From NCBI RefSeq assembly GCF_020852615.1, contig NZ_JADZAJ010000017.1, forward strand, positions 1 through 64,000: a stretch of DNA of 64,000 bases. Reading direction: 5' to 3'. The position numbers and the translations under genes were made by a program. The stretch's first letter is position 1. The number at the start of each line of letters is the position of its first letter. Source of the DNA: Nitrosomonas sp. (GTDB lineage: Bacteria > Pseudomonadota > Gammaproteobacteria > Burkholderiales > Nitrosomonadaceae). Below are positions 1 through 9,054 of the stretch, piece by piece. The notes below the pieces were generated by a model. That model was given only the letters and a program-made list of their open reading frames with translations, was not told the DNA's origin and did not search any database.

Positions 1-2
1 CA

Positions 3-425
3 GCCGAGCTGATTGTGTCACGCGCTGATGCGGGTAGAACGAATATGGGGCTGACGCATTGGGCCGCTGCGCCACAGGGAAAAATTATCAAATCGGATGT
101 TTCCATCGCCAAGAATTATCTGAATGTACAAGAGACGGAGTATCTGGAGCGCATTGTGTCGATTTATCTGGATTTTGCTGAACTCCAGGCGATGCGCAAA
201 ATCCCCATGTCCATGCAGGATTGGGCCAAGCGACTGGATGGGTTCCTGGAGTTCAATGGCAATGAGATATTGATGGGGCCGGGTAAGGTATCGCAGGAGC
301 AGGTAAAGCTGCACGCCGAAAGCGAATTCGAGCAATACCGTATCGTGCAGGACAGGTTATTTCAAAGCGATTTTGATCGTTTGATATTGCAATTAGAAAA
401 AAACAAAGAGGACGGTGACAAATGA
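3..425 (+). CDS. RhuM family protein, C-terminal fragment (gene begins before the window)
   Basis: The frame is open from the left edge, so the true start lies upstream; only about the last 140 residues are visible. The segment beginning TNMGLTHW, followed by an acidic helical stretch ending in KEDGDK, resembles the C-terminal part of RhuM (virulence protein RhuM/Fic-DOC-like) proteins. These are of uncertain function and are often found inside restriction-modification loci. The stop codon overlaps the start of the type III Res gene by 4 bp (ATGA), so the two are almost certainly co-transcribed and translationally coupled. A mod methyltransferase gene would be expected further upstream, outside the window. 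The family call rests on visual resemblance. Confidence 0.7.
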   Translation, partial: AELIVSRADAGRTNMGLTHWAAAPQGKIIKSDVSIAKNYLNVQETEYLERIVSIYLDFAELQAMRKIPMSMQDWAKRLDGFLEFNGNEILMGPGKVSQEQVKLHAESEFEQYRIVQDRLFQSDFDRLILQLEKNKEDGDK

Positions 426-3160
426 GCGCCCGCGTACAGAACCATGTTACGGGCCGCTTGTCGCTACGCGCGCCGCAGGCGGAATCCCTTGCCAGATTGA
501 AGCAAGCGCTGGATGCCGCGCCGGAAATGCTCGGCCATGAACGTGATATTGCTGCCATTCTTGCCACGCTGAAGGCCGAGTTTCCGACGCTTGCGGATTT
601 CGAGCGCGAATTCCCCTCGCTGTGCTTCGCGCTGGCCACGGGCGTGGGCAAGACGCGGCTGATGGGCGCATTTATCGCCTACCTGCATTTGGCGCACGGG
701 ATCAACAATTTCTTCGTGCTCGCTCCCAATCTGACGATTTACAACAAGCTGATTGCGGACTTCACGCGCAACACACCGAAGTATGTGTTCAAAGGCATCG
801 CCGAGTTTGCCCAGCAATCGCCACTGATCATCACGGGCGACAACTACGACCAAACCGGTGCAGCGGTGGACAATCAGTCGATGGGCTTTGCGCACGATGT
901 GCGCATCAACATCTTCAACATCTCCAAGATCAATTCCGAGGTGCGCGGTGGCAGGGAGCCACGCATCAAGCGGATGCGTGAGGTGCTGGGCGACAGCTAC
1001 TTCAACCATCTGGCGAATTTGCCCGATCTGGTGTTGCTGATGGATGAATCGCACCGCTATCGCGCCCAGGCCGGCATGCGGGCGATCAATGAATTACAGC
1101 CTTTGTTCGGGCTGGAGCTGACGGCTACACCGTTCGTAGAAGCAAACCCAAAGCCGATCCCGTTCAAGAATGTCGTTGTGGACTACCCGTTGGCGCGGGC
1201 GATGGAAGACGGTTTTGTCAAGGAGCCTGCCGTTGTCACCCAGCGTAATTTTGATGCGAAGGCACATACGCCGGAGGAAATCGAGAAGATCAAGCTGGAA
1301 GATGGTGTGCGCCTGCACGAAACCACCAAGGTAGAGCTGCTGACCTACGCTCGTGAAAATGGTTTGCAGGCGGTCAAGCCTTTCATGCTGGTGATTGCGC
1401 GCGATACAACTCATGCCGGGCAATTGCTGACGTTGCTGGAGTCTGATGCTTTTTTTGATGGCCGCTATGCGGGCAAGGTGATTCAGGTCGATTCCAGCCA
1501 AACAGGCGCTCAAGAGGAAGCAATGATCTCACGCCTGCTGGCAGTGGAGAGTGTGGATGAGCCGACCGAGATCGTGATTCACGTCAACATGCTTAAGGAA
1601 GGTTGGGATGTGACCAATCTCTATACCATTGTGCCGCTGCGAGCGGCCAATGCGCGCACGCTGATCGAGCAGAGCATCGGTCGCGGCCTGCGCCTGCCTT
1701 ATGGCAAACGCACTGGTGTGGCGGCGGTGGATCGGCTGAACATCGTCGCTCATGACAAGTTTCAGGAAATCATCGACGAAGCCAATCGTGGCGATTCGCC
1801 GATCCGGCTGAAGCAGGTGATCCTCGAAGCACCGGGTGCCGATGACAAGAAGGTCAGCGTGCGGGTTGAGTCCGGGGCGGCGGCGCGCCTTGGGCTTGTG
1901 GACACCCCGGCGGTCGATCCTGCCTCGGCAGCGGCCCGTGGCGGCGGTGAATTTGCCCCTGCGCCAGCGCCGATCTTCACGACCGAGGCTGAAAAGCAGG
2001 CGGCGCGTGTGGTGATGGATGTCATTGGCAAATATGAGGTCAGGCACGATTTGGTACCGACCAGCAGTGCATTGCTCAAGCCGGAGGTGCGATCGGTACT
2101 TCTGGCGGAGGTGGCGGAGCTTTTGCGCCCGATGCGGGGCAGTTTGCTGGCGGGCGTGGACGGTGGAGCACCGGCGATTGATCTGTCTTCCGTGGTGGAC
2201 AAGACCACCGAAATCGTGGTGCAACAAACCATCGATATCCCGCGCATCGCCGTGGTGCCGACTGGCGAGGTCACGACCGGCTTCCACGCCTTCAAGCTGG
2301 ATGTGAGCCAGCTCCATCTCCAGCCCGGTGAGCGCGAAATCGTCGGTCAAATGCTGCGCACCAACGAGCAGTTTACGCTGGCGGCAGAGATCGGCCTGAA
2401 GGAGCAGCGCCCGGAAGACTATATCGTTCATGCGCTGGTGGATTTCGACGATATCGACTACTTTACCCATGCCGATTTGCTCTACGATTTGGCGGATCAA
2501 ATGGTGAGGCACCTGCAAAGCTACCTGACGGCGGATGAGGCAATTAGTGTGCTGGATCGAGATCGCCGGCTGATCGCGCGGGAAATTCACGCACAAATGA
2601 TGGCGCACTTCTGGGAGAAAGCGGCAGATTACGAAGTACAGGTCAGCCGTGGTTTTACCGAACTCAAGCCCTGCAACTATACGGCGATTGCCGGACAGAC
2701 CGCGCACCATTTCCGCGAAACCGTTACCGAAACCAGCCGCATCAAGACGATGCTGTTTGGCGGCTTTGCACGTTGCCTGTATCCGCTGCAGAAGTTCGAT
2801 TCAGACACCGAGCGGCGCTTCGCCATTATTCTGGAGCGTGACGCTCTTAAGTGGATTAAACCGGCGAAGGGGCAGTTCCAGATCTATTACAAACTGGGCA
2901 CCGAACAACCCGAATATATTCCCGATTTCGTTGCTGAAACCGATTCAGCAATCTTGATGGTCGAAACCAAAGCGCGTACCGACATGGAAACTCAGGAGGT
3001 TAAAATCAAGGCGAATGCGGCAGTCCGCTGGTGCCAACAAGCATCTGATTATGCAAAAACGATTGGCAATAAGCCTTGGAAATATCTGCTGGTACCCCAT
3101 GATGAGATCAGTGAGTCGCGGCGGTTCATCGATTTTCTGCGGTTCGAGGTAAAGGATTGA
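422..3160 (+). CDS. res: Type III restriction enzyme, Res (helicase-nuclease) subunit
   Basis: A 912-residue DEAD/DEAH-type translocase that, with a Mod subunit, would cut unmodified foreign DNA. Visible motifs are Walker A ATGVGKTR near residue 72, the Walker B variant MDESH near 208, TATPF near 235 and motif VI QSIGRGLRLP near 420. A C-terminal PD-(D/E)xK-like nuclease motif follows (PDFV near 830, ETKAR near 847). Length and motif order fit Res subunits, and no frameshift or internal stop is seen, so the gene looks intact. It starts inside the end of the RhuM-like gene. It is followed by a large inverted repeat and by convergent genes. Confidence 0.9.
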   Translation: MSARVQNHVTGRLSLRAPQAESLARLKQALDAAPEMLGHERDIAAILATLKAEFPTLADFEREFPSLCFALATGVGKTRLMGAFIAYLHLAHGINNFFVLAPNLTIYNKLIADFTRNTPKYVFKGIAEFAQQSPLIITGDNYDQTGAAVDNQSMGFAHDVRINIFNISKINSEVRGGREPRIKRMREVLGDSYFNHLANLPDLVLLMDESHRYRAQAGMRAINELQPLFGLELTATPFVEANPKPIPFKNVVVDYPLARAMEDGFVKEPAVVTQRNFDAKAHTPEEIEKIKLEDGVRLHETTKVELLTYARENGLQAVKPFMLVIARDTTHAGQLLTLLESDAFFDGRYAGKVIQVDSSQTGAQEEAMISRLLAVESVDEPTEIVIHVNMLKEGWDVTNLYTIVPLRAANARTLIEQSIGRGLRLPYGKRTGVAAVDRLNIVAHDKFQEIIDEANRGDSPIRLKQVILEAPGADDKKVSVRVESGAAARLGLVDTPAVDPASAAARGGGEFAPAPAPIFTTEAEKQAARVVMDVIGKYEVRHDLVPTSSALLKPEVRSVLLAEVAELLRPMRGSLLAGVDGGAPAIDLSSVVDKTTEIVVQQTIDIPRIAVVPTGEVTTGFHAFKLDVSQLHLQPGEREIVGQMLRTNEQFTLAAEIGLKEQRPEDYIVHALVDFDDIDYFTHADLLYDLADQMVRHLQSYLTADEAISVLDRDRRLIAREIHAQMMAHFWEKAADYEVQVSRGFTELKPCNYTAIAGQTAHHFRETVTETSRIKTMLFGGFARCLYPLQKFDSDTERRFAIILERDALKWIKPAKGQFQIYYKLGTEQPEYIPDFVAETDSAILMVETKARTDMETQEVKIKANAAVRWCQQASDYAKTIGNKPWKYLLVPHDEISESRRFIDFLRFEVKD

Positions 3161-3164
3161 TGAT

Positions 3165-3248
3165 GCTTTTTCTGTGAACAGAATGAATGAAGGCGCTGGC
3201 TTCAGAATCAGCCCGGATCTGATTGTCTGGCCTGTGGACAGAAAAAGC
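3165..3248. repeat. Inverted repeat between convergent genes (likely bidirectional terminator)
   Basis: The 17-base arm at 3165-3181 (GCTTTTTCTGTGAACAG) is the reverse complement of 3232-3248 at 15 of 17 positions, with about 50 bases between the arms. It lies exactly between the stop of res and the stop of the minus-strand DUF488 gene. One arm carries a T-run and the other an A-run, so a stem here could end transcription from both sides. Confidence 0.5.
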
Positions 3249-3249
3249 C

Positions 3250-3798
3250 TTAGTCAGCCAGGGAATTGTGTGATGAATAGGTCACTGCACCTGACGGTTG
3301 GGGGCAGGCACTTTCCGTTACATGGGCGATTTCTATTTTGTTATGCCCCATCAGGTGAAAAACGGTTTCGCCGTGTATCAGCAGGTAATCAGAAATGATG
3401 CGGCGGTGACAGCGCCACCAGACTGCTTCGGAACACATGATTGCACATCTGCGTTTTCGTCCCAGTGTGATCAGTTTTTCAAAGCCCTCGTGAAAAATAT
3501 CACTCAGTGCGTAATCAGCAAAATTGTGGAAGCTCTGATTTTCCCAGAAATCGTTTACATCGGGAGCGATAGTTTTGGATTTGCCGCGCAGACCGCCCAG
3601 CTGCGGGAGGGGCTCGTAATCAATCCGGAATGGCGCCAGGCTGCCGGGGAGTGTTTCCCGGTTGTACTGCGGATTGGTGCGTGATCGTGGCACAGTGCGT
3701 ACGTCAACGATCAGTTCCACTTCAGCTGCACGCAGCAGTGCAACGAATTCTTCCAGCGTGCGGGTGGAGTGTCCAATGGTGTAAAAAGGCAGATTCAT
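3250..3798 (-). CDS. DUF488 family protein
   Basis: A 182-residue protein of the DUF488 family. It has the N-terminal signature FYTIGHSTRTLEEF, the VDVRTVPRS segment, a central LGGLRGKS segment and a C-terminal AIMCSEAVWWRCHRR segment carrying the conserved Cys and Arg residues. The family has no firmly established activity; a role in redox or nucleic-acid processing has been guessed. It is read towards res and separated from it only by an inverted repeat. The next minus-strand gene upstream (trmL) is about 50 bp away, so the two may share a transcript. Confidence 0.85.
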   Translation of the reverse strand: MNLPFYTIGHSTRTLEEFVALLRAAEVELIVDVRTVPRSRTNPQYNRETLPGSLAPFRIDYEPLPQLGGLRGKSKTIAPDVNDFWENQSFHNFADYALSDIFHEGFEKLITLGRKRRCAIMCSEAVWWRCHRRIISDYLLIHGETVFHLMGHNKIEIAHVTESACPQPSGAVTYSSHNSLAD

Positions 3799-3849
3799 TT
3801 CTTGGGTCGTATAGCAGCACCGTTATTGTGTGATTGGTGTCAGGGAGTG

Positions 3850-4320
3850 TCAGGCCAGAGCACCATCATCAGACCCGGCCTGCCGCCAGGCTTCGTAGAT
3901 GATAACTGCAGCTGCGTTAGAGAGGTTCAGGCTGCGGGAGGCGGGGCGCATGGGGATGCGGATACGGCGATCCTGCGGAAAACTTTCCAGCACGTCAACG
4001 GGTAATCCGCGGCTTTCAGAGCCGAACAGGAATACGTCATTGCTGGTGTAGTTTGCCTGAGTGTGGTGCTGGATTGCCCGGGTGGTGACCGCAAATATTC
4101 GTCGTTCTGCCATAAGTTTCAGGCAGGATGCCAGGTCTTCATGCACAGTGAGACTGGCCCATTCGTGATAATCCAGCCCGGCACGGCGCAGTTGCCGATC
4201 ACTCAGACTGAATCCCAGTGGTTTGATCAGGTGCAGCTGTGCGCCGGTATTGGCGCAGAGGCGAATAATGTTGCCAGTGTTGGGCGGAATTTCGGGCTGG
4301 TGGAGAATGACCTGGAACAT
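3850..4320 (-). CDS. trmL: tRNA (cytidine/uridine(34)-2'-O)-methyltransferase TrmL
   Basis: A 156-residue SPOUT methyltransferase, the normal TrmL size. The trefoil-knot motifs are complete: PPNTGNIIRLCANTGAQLH near the N-terminus, LFGSESRGLP near residue 99 and RIPMRPASRSLNLSNA near 120. The family methylates the ribose of the wobble base in certain leucine tRNAs, using S-adenosylmethionine. The gene lies 9 bp downstream of comF on the same strand, suggesting co-transcription. Start chosen at the ATG giving MFQVILHQPEIP, the usual family N-terminus. Confidence 0.93.
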   Translation of the reverse strand: MFQVILHQPEIPPNTGNIIRLCANTGAQLHLIKPLGFSLSDRQLRRAGLDYHEWASLTVHEDLASCLKLMAERRIFAVTTRAIQHHTQANYTSNDVFLFGSESRGLPVDVLESFPQDRRIRIPMRPASRSLNLSNAAAVIIYEAWRQAGSDDGALA

Positions 4321-4329
4321 ATAGATTGG

Positions 4330-5148
4330 TTAAGTGATTTTTCCGGCTGTCTGGTTCTTTGGCAAATTTTCTGGCAAATCTGTTTTTGTGCCGGAGAATG
4401 GTTTACCCGGAAACGCGCGGGCAACTGCCCAGGCATAGACTTCAGCTGCTCCCTGGCGGCGTATCACCCCGGCGAGCTCATTTAAGGTGGAGCCGCTGGT
4501 CATGACATCATCCACGATTGCTACCCGTTTTCCGGAAAAATCACGCCCGCAGCTGAAAGCATTGCGTACGTTTTGCAGCCGTTTTTTAAGCGGCAGCTCG
4601 GTTTGTGACGGTGTGCGGCGCGTGCGGATACAGGCGGCGGGCAGCAATCGGCAGCCGGTCTGTTTGCTCAGGTATCGGCTGATTTCAAGCGCCTGGTTGA
4701 ACCCTCTTTCTCGCAGCCTGTCCGGATGGAGTGGTACCGGAATAATGTAATCGGGCAGAGAATCTCCCTGGAGCCGGGTAAGCAGCAGATTGGCCAGTAC
4801 TGGTGCCAGTGGCAGATCAGCGCGGTATTTCAATGCCTGCACCAGCGCATCCACCGGGAAGGTATAGCGCAAAGCGGCTCTGATATGATTCCAGGCGGGG
4901 GGATTGCGCAGACAGGTTCCGCAAATCTCGGACGAAGGCGTGGGTAACAGGCAGGAGGGGCAATGCGCTGGCGGCAACCCGGGCAGATCCTGCAGGCAGG
5001 CATGACAGATAGCCTGATGACCGGGTGCAAGACACAATACACAGTATTTATGATTGAACAGCTGCGTGAAATTTAATCGACTGTTCAGAATTACAGAAGG
5101 AAAAATTGACAACTTTAGAGTTATCCGTGATGATCGCCTGCTGTTCAT
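4330..5148 (-). CDS. comF: ComF family protein (competence/phosphoribosyltransferase-like)
   Basis: ComF-type protein with an N-terminal zinc-finger-like cysteine set (CVLC, CHAC, CPSC, CGTC) and a C-terminal type I phosphoribosyltransferase domain with the PRPP loop [11 protein letters not shown]. Homologues take part in DNA uptake or processing of incoming DNA. The start is uncertain: ATG at 5148 gives 272 residues, somewhat long for the family. A TTG at 5112 or a start closer to the cysteine motif (near 5070) would also fit. The gene is divergent from bioB, whose start is only about 35 bp away, so the two promoters must overlap the 5' ends of these genes. Confidence 0.85.
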   Translation of the reverse strand: MNSRRSSRITLKLSIFPSVILNSRLNFTQLFNHKYCVLCLAPGHQAICHACLQDLPGLPPAHCPSCLLPTPSSEICGTCLRNPPAWNHIRAALRYTFPVDALVQALKYRADLPLAPVLANLLLTRLQGDSLPDYIIPVPLHPDRLRERGFNQALEISRYLSKQTGCRLLPAACIRTRRTPSQTELPLKKRLQNVRNAFSCGRDFSGKRVAIVDDVMTSGSTLNELAGVIRRQGAAEVYAWAVARAFPGKPFSGTKTDLPENLPKNQTAGKIT

Positions 5149-5182
5149 TATAGCTTGGAGCAGGCTTTTGCCGAGGAGGATC

Positions 5183-6220
5183 ATGGAACACGAAACCGGT
5201 TTAACTTCTGAAACACATTGCGGGTGTGCGCATAACAGCACGGATTTGGCAGTACAACAGGGAGTATTGCAGCAGGAAGCATCGCCACGCTGGTCGGTTG
5301 CGGCGATTGAGTCGCTGCTGGGACTGCCGTTTAATGACCTGATTTTTCGGGCACAGACAGTACATCGCCAGTATCACGATGCCAATGCCGTGCAACTGTC
5401 CACGCTGATTTCCGTGAAGACCGGCGGATGTTCCGAGGATTGTGCCTATTGTCCGCAGGCGGCGCGTTACCATACCGGGGTGGAGAATCAGACCATCCTG
5501 TCGCGCGAGGAGGTGGTGGCTGCCGCGACTAAGGCTAAAGAGAGCGGGGCAACCCGTTTCTGCATGGGGGCGGCGTGGCGCGGACCCAAACAGCGTGATA
5601 TTGAATACATGACTGAAATCATCAGTGCCGTCAAGGGACTGGGGATGGAAACCTGTGCCACGCTGGGAATTCTGAAACCCGGCCAGGCAGCTCAACTCAG
5701 ACAGGCCGGGCTGGATTACTACAACCACAATCTTGATACGTCTCCCGAGTTTTACGGTGAAATCATCACCACGCGCGAATATCAGGACCGGCTGGATACG
5801 CTGGAAGAAGTGCGCGGTGCCAATATCAATGTCTGCTGTGGTGGCATCGTCGGGATGGGTGAATCGCGTACTGCCCGTGCCGGGCTGATCGCACAGCTGG
5901 CCAACCTGGATCCTTATCCTGATTCAGTCCCGATCAATTATCTGGTTCAGGTGGAAGGCACGCCTTTGTACGGGACGCCTGAGCTCGATCCACTCGAGTT
6001 TGTCCGTACCATCGCGGCAGCACGTATTACCATGCCAACAGCAAAAGTCAGGCTATCTGCCGGCCGCCGCCAGATGCCGGAAGCGATTCAGGCATTGTGT
6101 TTTCTGGCTGGAGCAAATTCCATTTTTTATGGCGATAAACTGCTGACGACCGGTAATCCGGATACGGAACAGGATATGGCTTTGCTTGAAAAACTGGGAT
6201 TGCACGCACTTCAGCCATAA
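5183..6220 (+). CDS. bioB: Biotin synthase
   Basis: A 345-residue radical-SAM enzyme that inserts sulfur into dethiobiotin, the last step of biotin synthesis. The radical-SAM cluster motif [10 protein letters not shown] (CxxxCxxC) is clear, and the family motifs [11 protein letters not shown] and [12 protein letters not shown] follow. The frame is open further upstream to 5054. ATG 5183 is preferred because GAGGAGG sits just upstream and because the length then matches the family. It is the first gene of a bioB-F-H-C-D operon; its stop overlaps bioF by one base. Confidence 0.96.
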   Translation: MEHETGLTSETHCGCAHNSTDLAVQQGVLQQEASPRWSVAAIESLLGLPFNDLIFRAQTVHRQYHDANAVQLSTLISVKTGGCSEDCAYCPQAARYHTGVENQTILSREEVVAAATKAKESGATRFCMGAAWRGPKQRDIEYMTEIISAVKGLGMETCATLGILKPGQAAQLRQAGLDYYNHNLDTSPEFYGEIITTREYQDRLDTLEEVRGANINVCCGGIVGMGESRTARAGLIAQLANLDPYPDSVPINYLVQVEGTPLYGTPELDPLEFVRTIAAARITMPTAKVRLSAGRRQMPEAIQALCFLAGANSIFYGDKLLTTGNPDTEQDMALLEKLGLHALQP

Positions 6221-7383
6221 TGCTGCCGGATTTAACCGAGGCACTGCAGCAACGTAAACAGGCGGGGCTGTACCGTTTACGTCCGGTGCTGGAAGGGCCG
6301 CAATCGCCGCATGTCACTATTGAGGGCAGGGATTTTCTGGCATTCTGCAGTAATGATTACCTGGGGCTGGCCAATCACCCGGCACTGATTGCAGCTGTTG
6401 CAGAAGGGGCACAGCGCTATGGTGTCGGTTCCGGCGCTTCTCATCTGATCAGCGGCCATTCCCGTGCGCACCACGAGCTGGAGGAGGCGCTGGCGGCATT
6501 TGTCGGATTGCCGCGTGCTTTACTGTTTTCCACCGGCTATATGGCCAATATGGCAGTGGTGACAGCACTGGCAGGACGCGAAGATGCAATTTTTGCTGAC
6601 CGTCTCAACCATGCCTCGCTCAACGATGCCGCCCTGCTGACGCGAGCCCGTTTCATCCGCTATCCGCATCTCGATCTCGATGTGCTGGCACGGCAGCTGG
6701 AGGCAACCACTGCCCGGTACCGGCTGGTGATTACCGATGCTGTATTCAGTATGGATGGTGATACAGCACCGGTTGCCGAATTACTGGCATTGTGCCGGCG
6801 CTTTGATGCCTGGCTGCTGGTGGATGATGCGCATGGATTTGGTGTGCTGGGTGAACAGGGCAGGGGCTGTTTGTATTATCCGCAGCAGGTGGAACGGGAT
6901 GTGCCCAACCTGATTTATATGGCGACCCTGGGCAAGGCGGCCGGCGTGTCCGGTGCATTTGTGGCGGCACAGGCGCCCGTGATTGAAACACTTATCCAGC
7001 ATGGCCGCACCTATGGCTACACTACAGCGGCGCCACCTTTACTGGCACACACCCTGCTGACCAGTTTACAGCTGATCCGCCAGGATGTCTGGCGCCGGGA
7101 ACGGCTTGTCCGGCTGATAGCGTTGTTGCGGCAAAAGCTGCAAACCCTTCCCTGGCCGTTACTGCCATCCGAAACACCGATCCAGCCGTTACTGGCGGGG
7201 GAGAATCAGGAAGCTGTCCGGCTCGACAGGGCGTTGTGCGAGAGAGGTATCCGGGTGCCGGCGATCCGCCCTCCAACTGTGCCGCAGGGGATGGCGCGAT
7301 TGCGCATCAGTCTGTCTGCCGCGCATACCGAAGCGGATGTGGAACAGCTGAGTGTGGCCCTGCATGAGCTGGCCGGGTGCTGA
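6220..7383 (+). CDS. bioF: 8-amino-7-oxononanoate synthase
   Basis: A 387-residue PLP enzyme of the alpha-oxoamine synthase family. It condenses pimeloyl-ACP with alanine in biotin synthesis. Motifs: FCSNDYLGLANH near residue 42, GSGASHLISGHS near 70, the DDAHGFG segment binding the cofactor ring, and the PLP lysine in ATLGKAAGVSGAF. Its ATG overlaps the bioB stop (TAATG), so translation is coupled. Full length, no oddities. Confidence 0.96.
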   Translation: MLPDLTEALQQRKQAGLYRLRPVLEGPQSPHVTIEGRDFLAFCSNDYLGLANHPALIAAVAEGAQRYGVGSGASHLISGHSRAHHELEEALAAFVGLPRALLFSTGYMANMAVVTALAGREDAIFADRLNHASLNDAALLTRARFIRYPHLDLDVLARQLEATTARYRLVITDAVFSMDGDTAPVAELLALCRRFDAWLLVDDAHGFGVLGEQGRGCLYYPQQVERDVPNLIYMATLGKAAGVSGAFVAAQAPVIETLIQHGRTYGYTTAAPPLLAHTLLTSLQLIRQDVWRRERLVRLIALLRQKLQTLPWPLLPSETPIQPLLAGENQEAVRLDRALCERGIRVPAIRPPTVPQGMARLRISLSAAHTEADVEQLSVALHELAGC

Positions 7384-7384
7384 T

Positions 7385-8143
7385 ATGGCGGGAGTCCATA
7401 TCAAAACCGTCGGAAATGGTCCTGATTGGGTGATGTTGCATGGCTGGGCCATGCACAGTGGCGTGTGGGACAGCGTTGTGGAGCTGCTGTCGCAGCGTTT
7501 TCGTCTTCACTTGGTTGATTTGCCGGGGCATGGTGCCAGCCGTGATTGTGCCTTGGGTACACTGGAGCAGATGACAGAAATGATCGCTGCCCGGCTGCCT
7601 GATCGTTATAGCGTATGCGGCTGGTCGCTTGGCGGGCAGGTGGCAATTCGACTGGCATTGCGGGTGCCTGAGCGTGTACAGCAACTGGTGCTGGTGGCCA
7701 GCACGCCCTGTTTTGTCAAACGGGCAGACTGGCCGTGGGGCATGGATGCTGCCACGCTGACTTTATTTATGGAGAATCTGGCGCGTGATTATGCTCAGAC
7801 ACTTAACCGGTTTCTGACATTACAGGTCAGCGGCAGCGAGGATCAAACCCGGGTGCTGGCACAGTTGCGCAAGCGTGTTTTGTGCGATCAGTCACCGGAT
7901 CCGATCACCCTCCAGGCTGGACTGAAGATTCTGCAAACCAGTGATCTGAGAGCGGAATTGAGCCAGATAGAGCAGCCCGTGCTGCTGATTCACGGCCGGA
8001 ATGATGTGATTACCCCGGTTGGTGCGGCAGACTGGATGCAGCAGCATTTGTCGCGGGCGCGGTTGACCCTGTTTCCTCATTGCGGCCATGCGCCGTTTCT
8101 TTCTTTTCCTGAACAATTTGTGAGCTGTTTCGATGCATTATGA
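7385..8143 (+). CDS. bioH: Pimeloyl-ACP methyl ester carboxylesterase
   Basis: An alpha/beta-hydrolase of 252 residues. In the pathway it removes the methyl ester made by BioC and releases pimeloyl-ACP for BioF. The triad is visible: Ser in GWSLGGQ near residue 81, Asp in HGRNDVITP near 205 and His in CGHAPFLS near 233. The frame is open upstream to a GTG at 7352, but ATG 7385, two bases after the bioF stop, gives the usual N-terminus ending in the oxyanion motif MLHGWAMHSGVW. It overlaps bioC by 11 bp. Confidence 0.94.
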   Translation: MAGVHIKTVGNGPDWVMLHGWAMHSGVWDSVVELLSQRFRLHLVDLPGHGASRDCALGTLEQMTEMIAARLPDRYSVCGWSLGGQVAIRLALRVPERVQQLVLVASTPCFVKRADWPWGMDAATLTLFMENLARDYAQTLNRFLTLQVSGSEDQTRVLAQLRKRVLCDQSPDPITLQAGLKILQTSDLRAELSQIEQPVLLIHGRNDVITPVGAADWMQQHLSRARLTLFPHCGHAPFLSFPEQFVSCFDAL

Positions 8144-9029
8144 CCATGTACTTGACAAGCGTATGCTGCGCCGATCGTTCGAGCGGGCGGCGGCCGGTTA
8201 CGATCAGTCCGCCGTGTTGCAGCGGGAGATAGGTGATCGCATGCTGTCCCGCCTGGAATACATCAAATATGTTCCCGCCAGGATACTTGATGCGGGTAGC
8301 GGAACCGGTTACGGCACGCGCAGGCTGAGCGAACGCTATCCCGCGGCAGAGATCATACCGATGGATATTGCATTGACCATGCATACCTGTGCGCGTACCG
8401 CCATTTCCGGGCAAGTAGCCGGCTGGCAGCGCTGGCTGCCGTTCAAACGACATCAGCCCGGGCGCTATATTTGTGCTGATATTGAGCAGCTGCCGCTGTG
8501 TGAAGGCAGCATCGGGATGATCTGGTCCAATCTGGCGATCCAGTGGTGCAACGATCTCAGACAAACTTTTACAGAAGCGCACCGTGTGCTGGAGAATGGC
8601 GGGCTGCTGATGTTCAGTACATTCGGGCCGGATACGCTGAAAGAGCTGCGGCAGGCGTTCAGATCAGCAGATCCGTTCAGTCATGTCAACCGTTTCACGG
8701 ATATGCATGATATTGGTGATGTGCTGGTGAGTTGCGGTTTTTCGCTGCCGGTGATGGATATGGAATACATCACGCTGACTTACGAGGATGTCAGGAGTGT
8801 GATGCTGGATCTCAAGGCGATCGGTGCGCGTAATGTGACACAGGGGCGCCGGCGCGGATTGACCGGTAAGGCGGCATGGCAACAGGTGATCGATCAGTAT
8901 GAAATGCTGCGTCAGGATGGCAGGTTACCGGCCACTTACGAAGTGGTTTACGGCCACGCCTGGAAACCCGAATCACGCCAGACCCGGTTAAAACCGGAAA
9001 CGCGGCGCAAGCTGGGGCTGGAGCCGTAA
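8133..9029 (+). CDS. bioC: Malonyl-ACP O-methyltransferase
   Basis: A 298-residue SAM-dependent methyltransferase. BioC methylates malonyl-ACP so that fatty-acid synthesis can build pimeloyl-ACP. It begins with the typical DKRMLRRSFERAA and has the SAM-binding motif ILDAGSGTGYGTRRL near residue 51. The segment SNLAIQWCND and the FSTFGPDTLKELR motif are characteristic of BioC. It overlaps the end of bioH by 11 bp and precedes bioD by 25 bp. Confidence 0.94.
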   Translation: MHYDHVLDKRMLRRSFERAAAGYDQSAVLQREIGDRMLSRLEYIKYVPARILDAGSGTGYGTRRLSERYPAAEIIPMDIALTMHTCARTAISGQVAGWQRWLPFKRHQPGRYICADIEQLPLCEGSIGMIWSNLAIQWCNDLRQTFTEAHRVLENGGLLMFSTFGPDTLKELRQAFRSADPFSHVNRFTDMHDIGDVLVSCGFSLPVMDMEYITLTYEDVRSVMLDLKAIGARNVTQGRRRGLTGKAAWQQVIDQYEMLRQDGRLPATYEVVYGHAWKPESRQTRLKPETRRKLGLEP

Positions 9030-9054
9030 CCGTGACAATACTGATCCTGATGTA

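Noticed and set aside
1529..2710. 393-codon open frame antisense to res
   Set aside because: It lies wholly inside res on the other strand, has no recognisable motif, and its composition mirrors the res codons; it is a shadow frame.
3298..3684. 128-codon plus-strand frame opposite DUF488
   Set aside because: The minus-strand frame has family motifs across the same bases and this frame has none.
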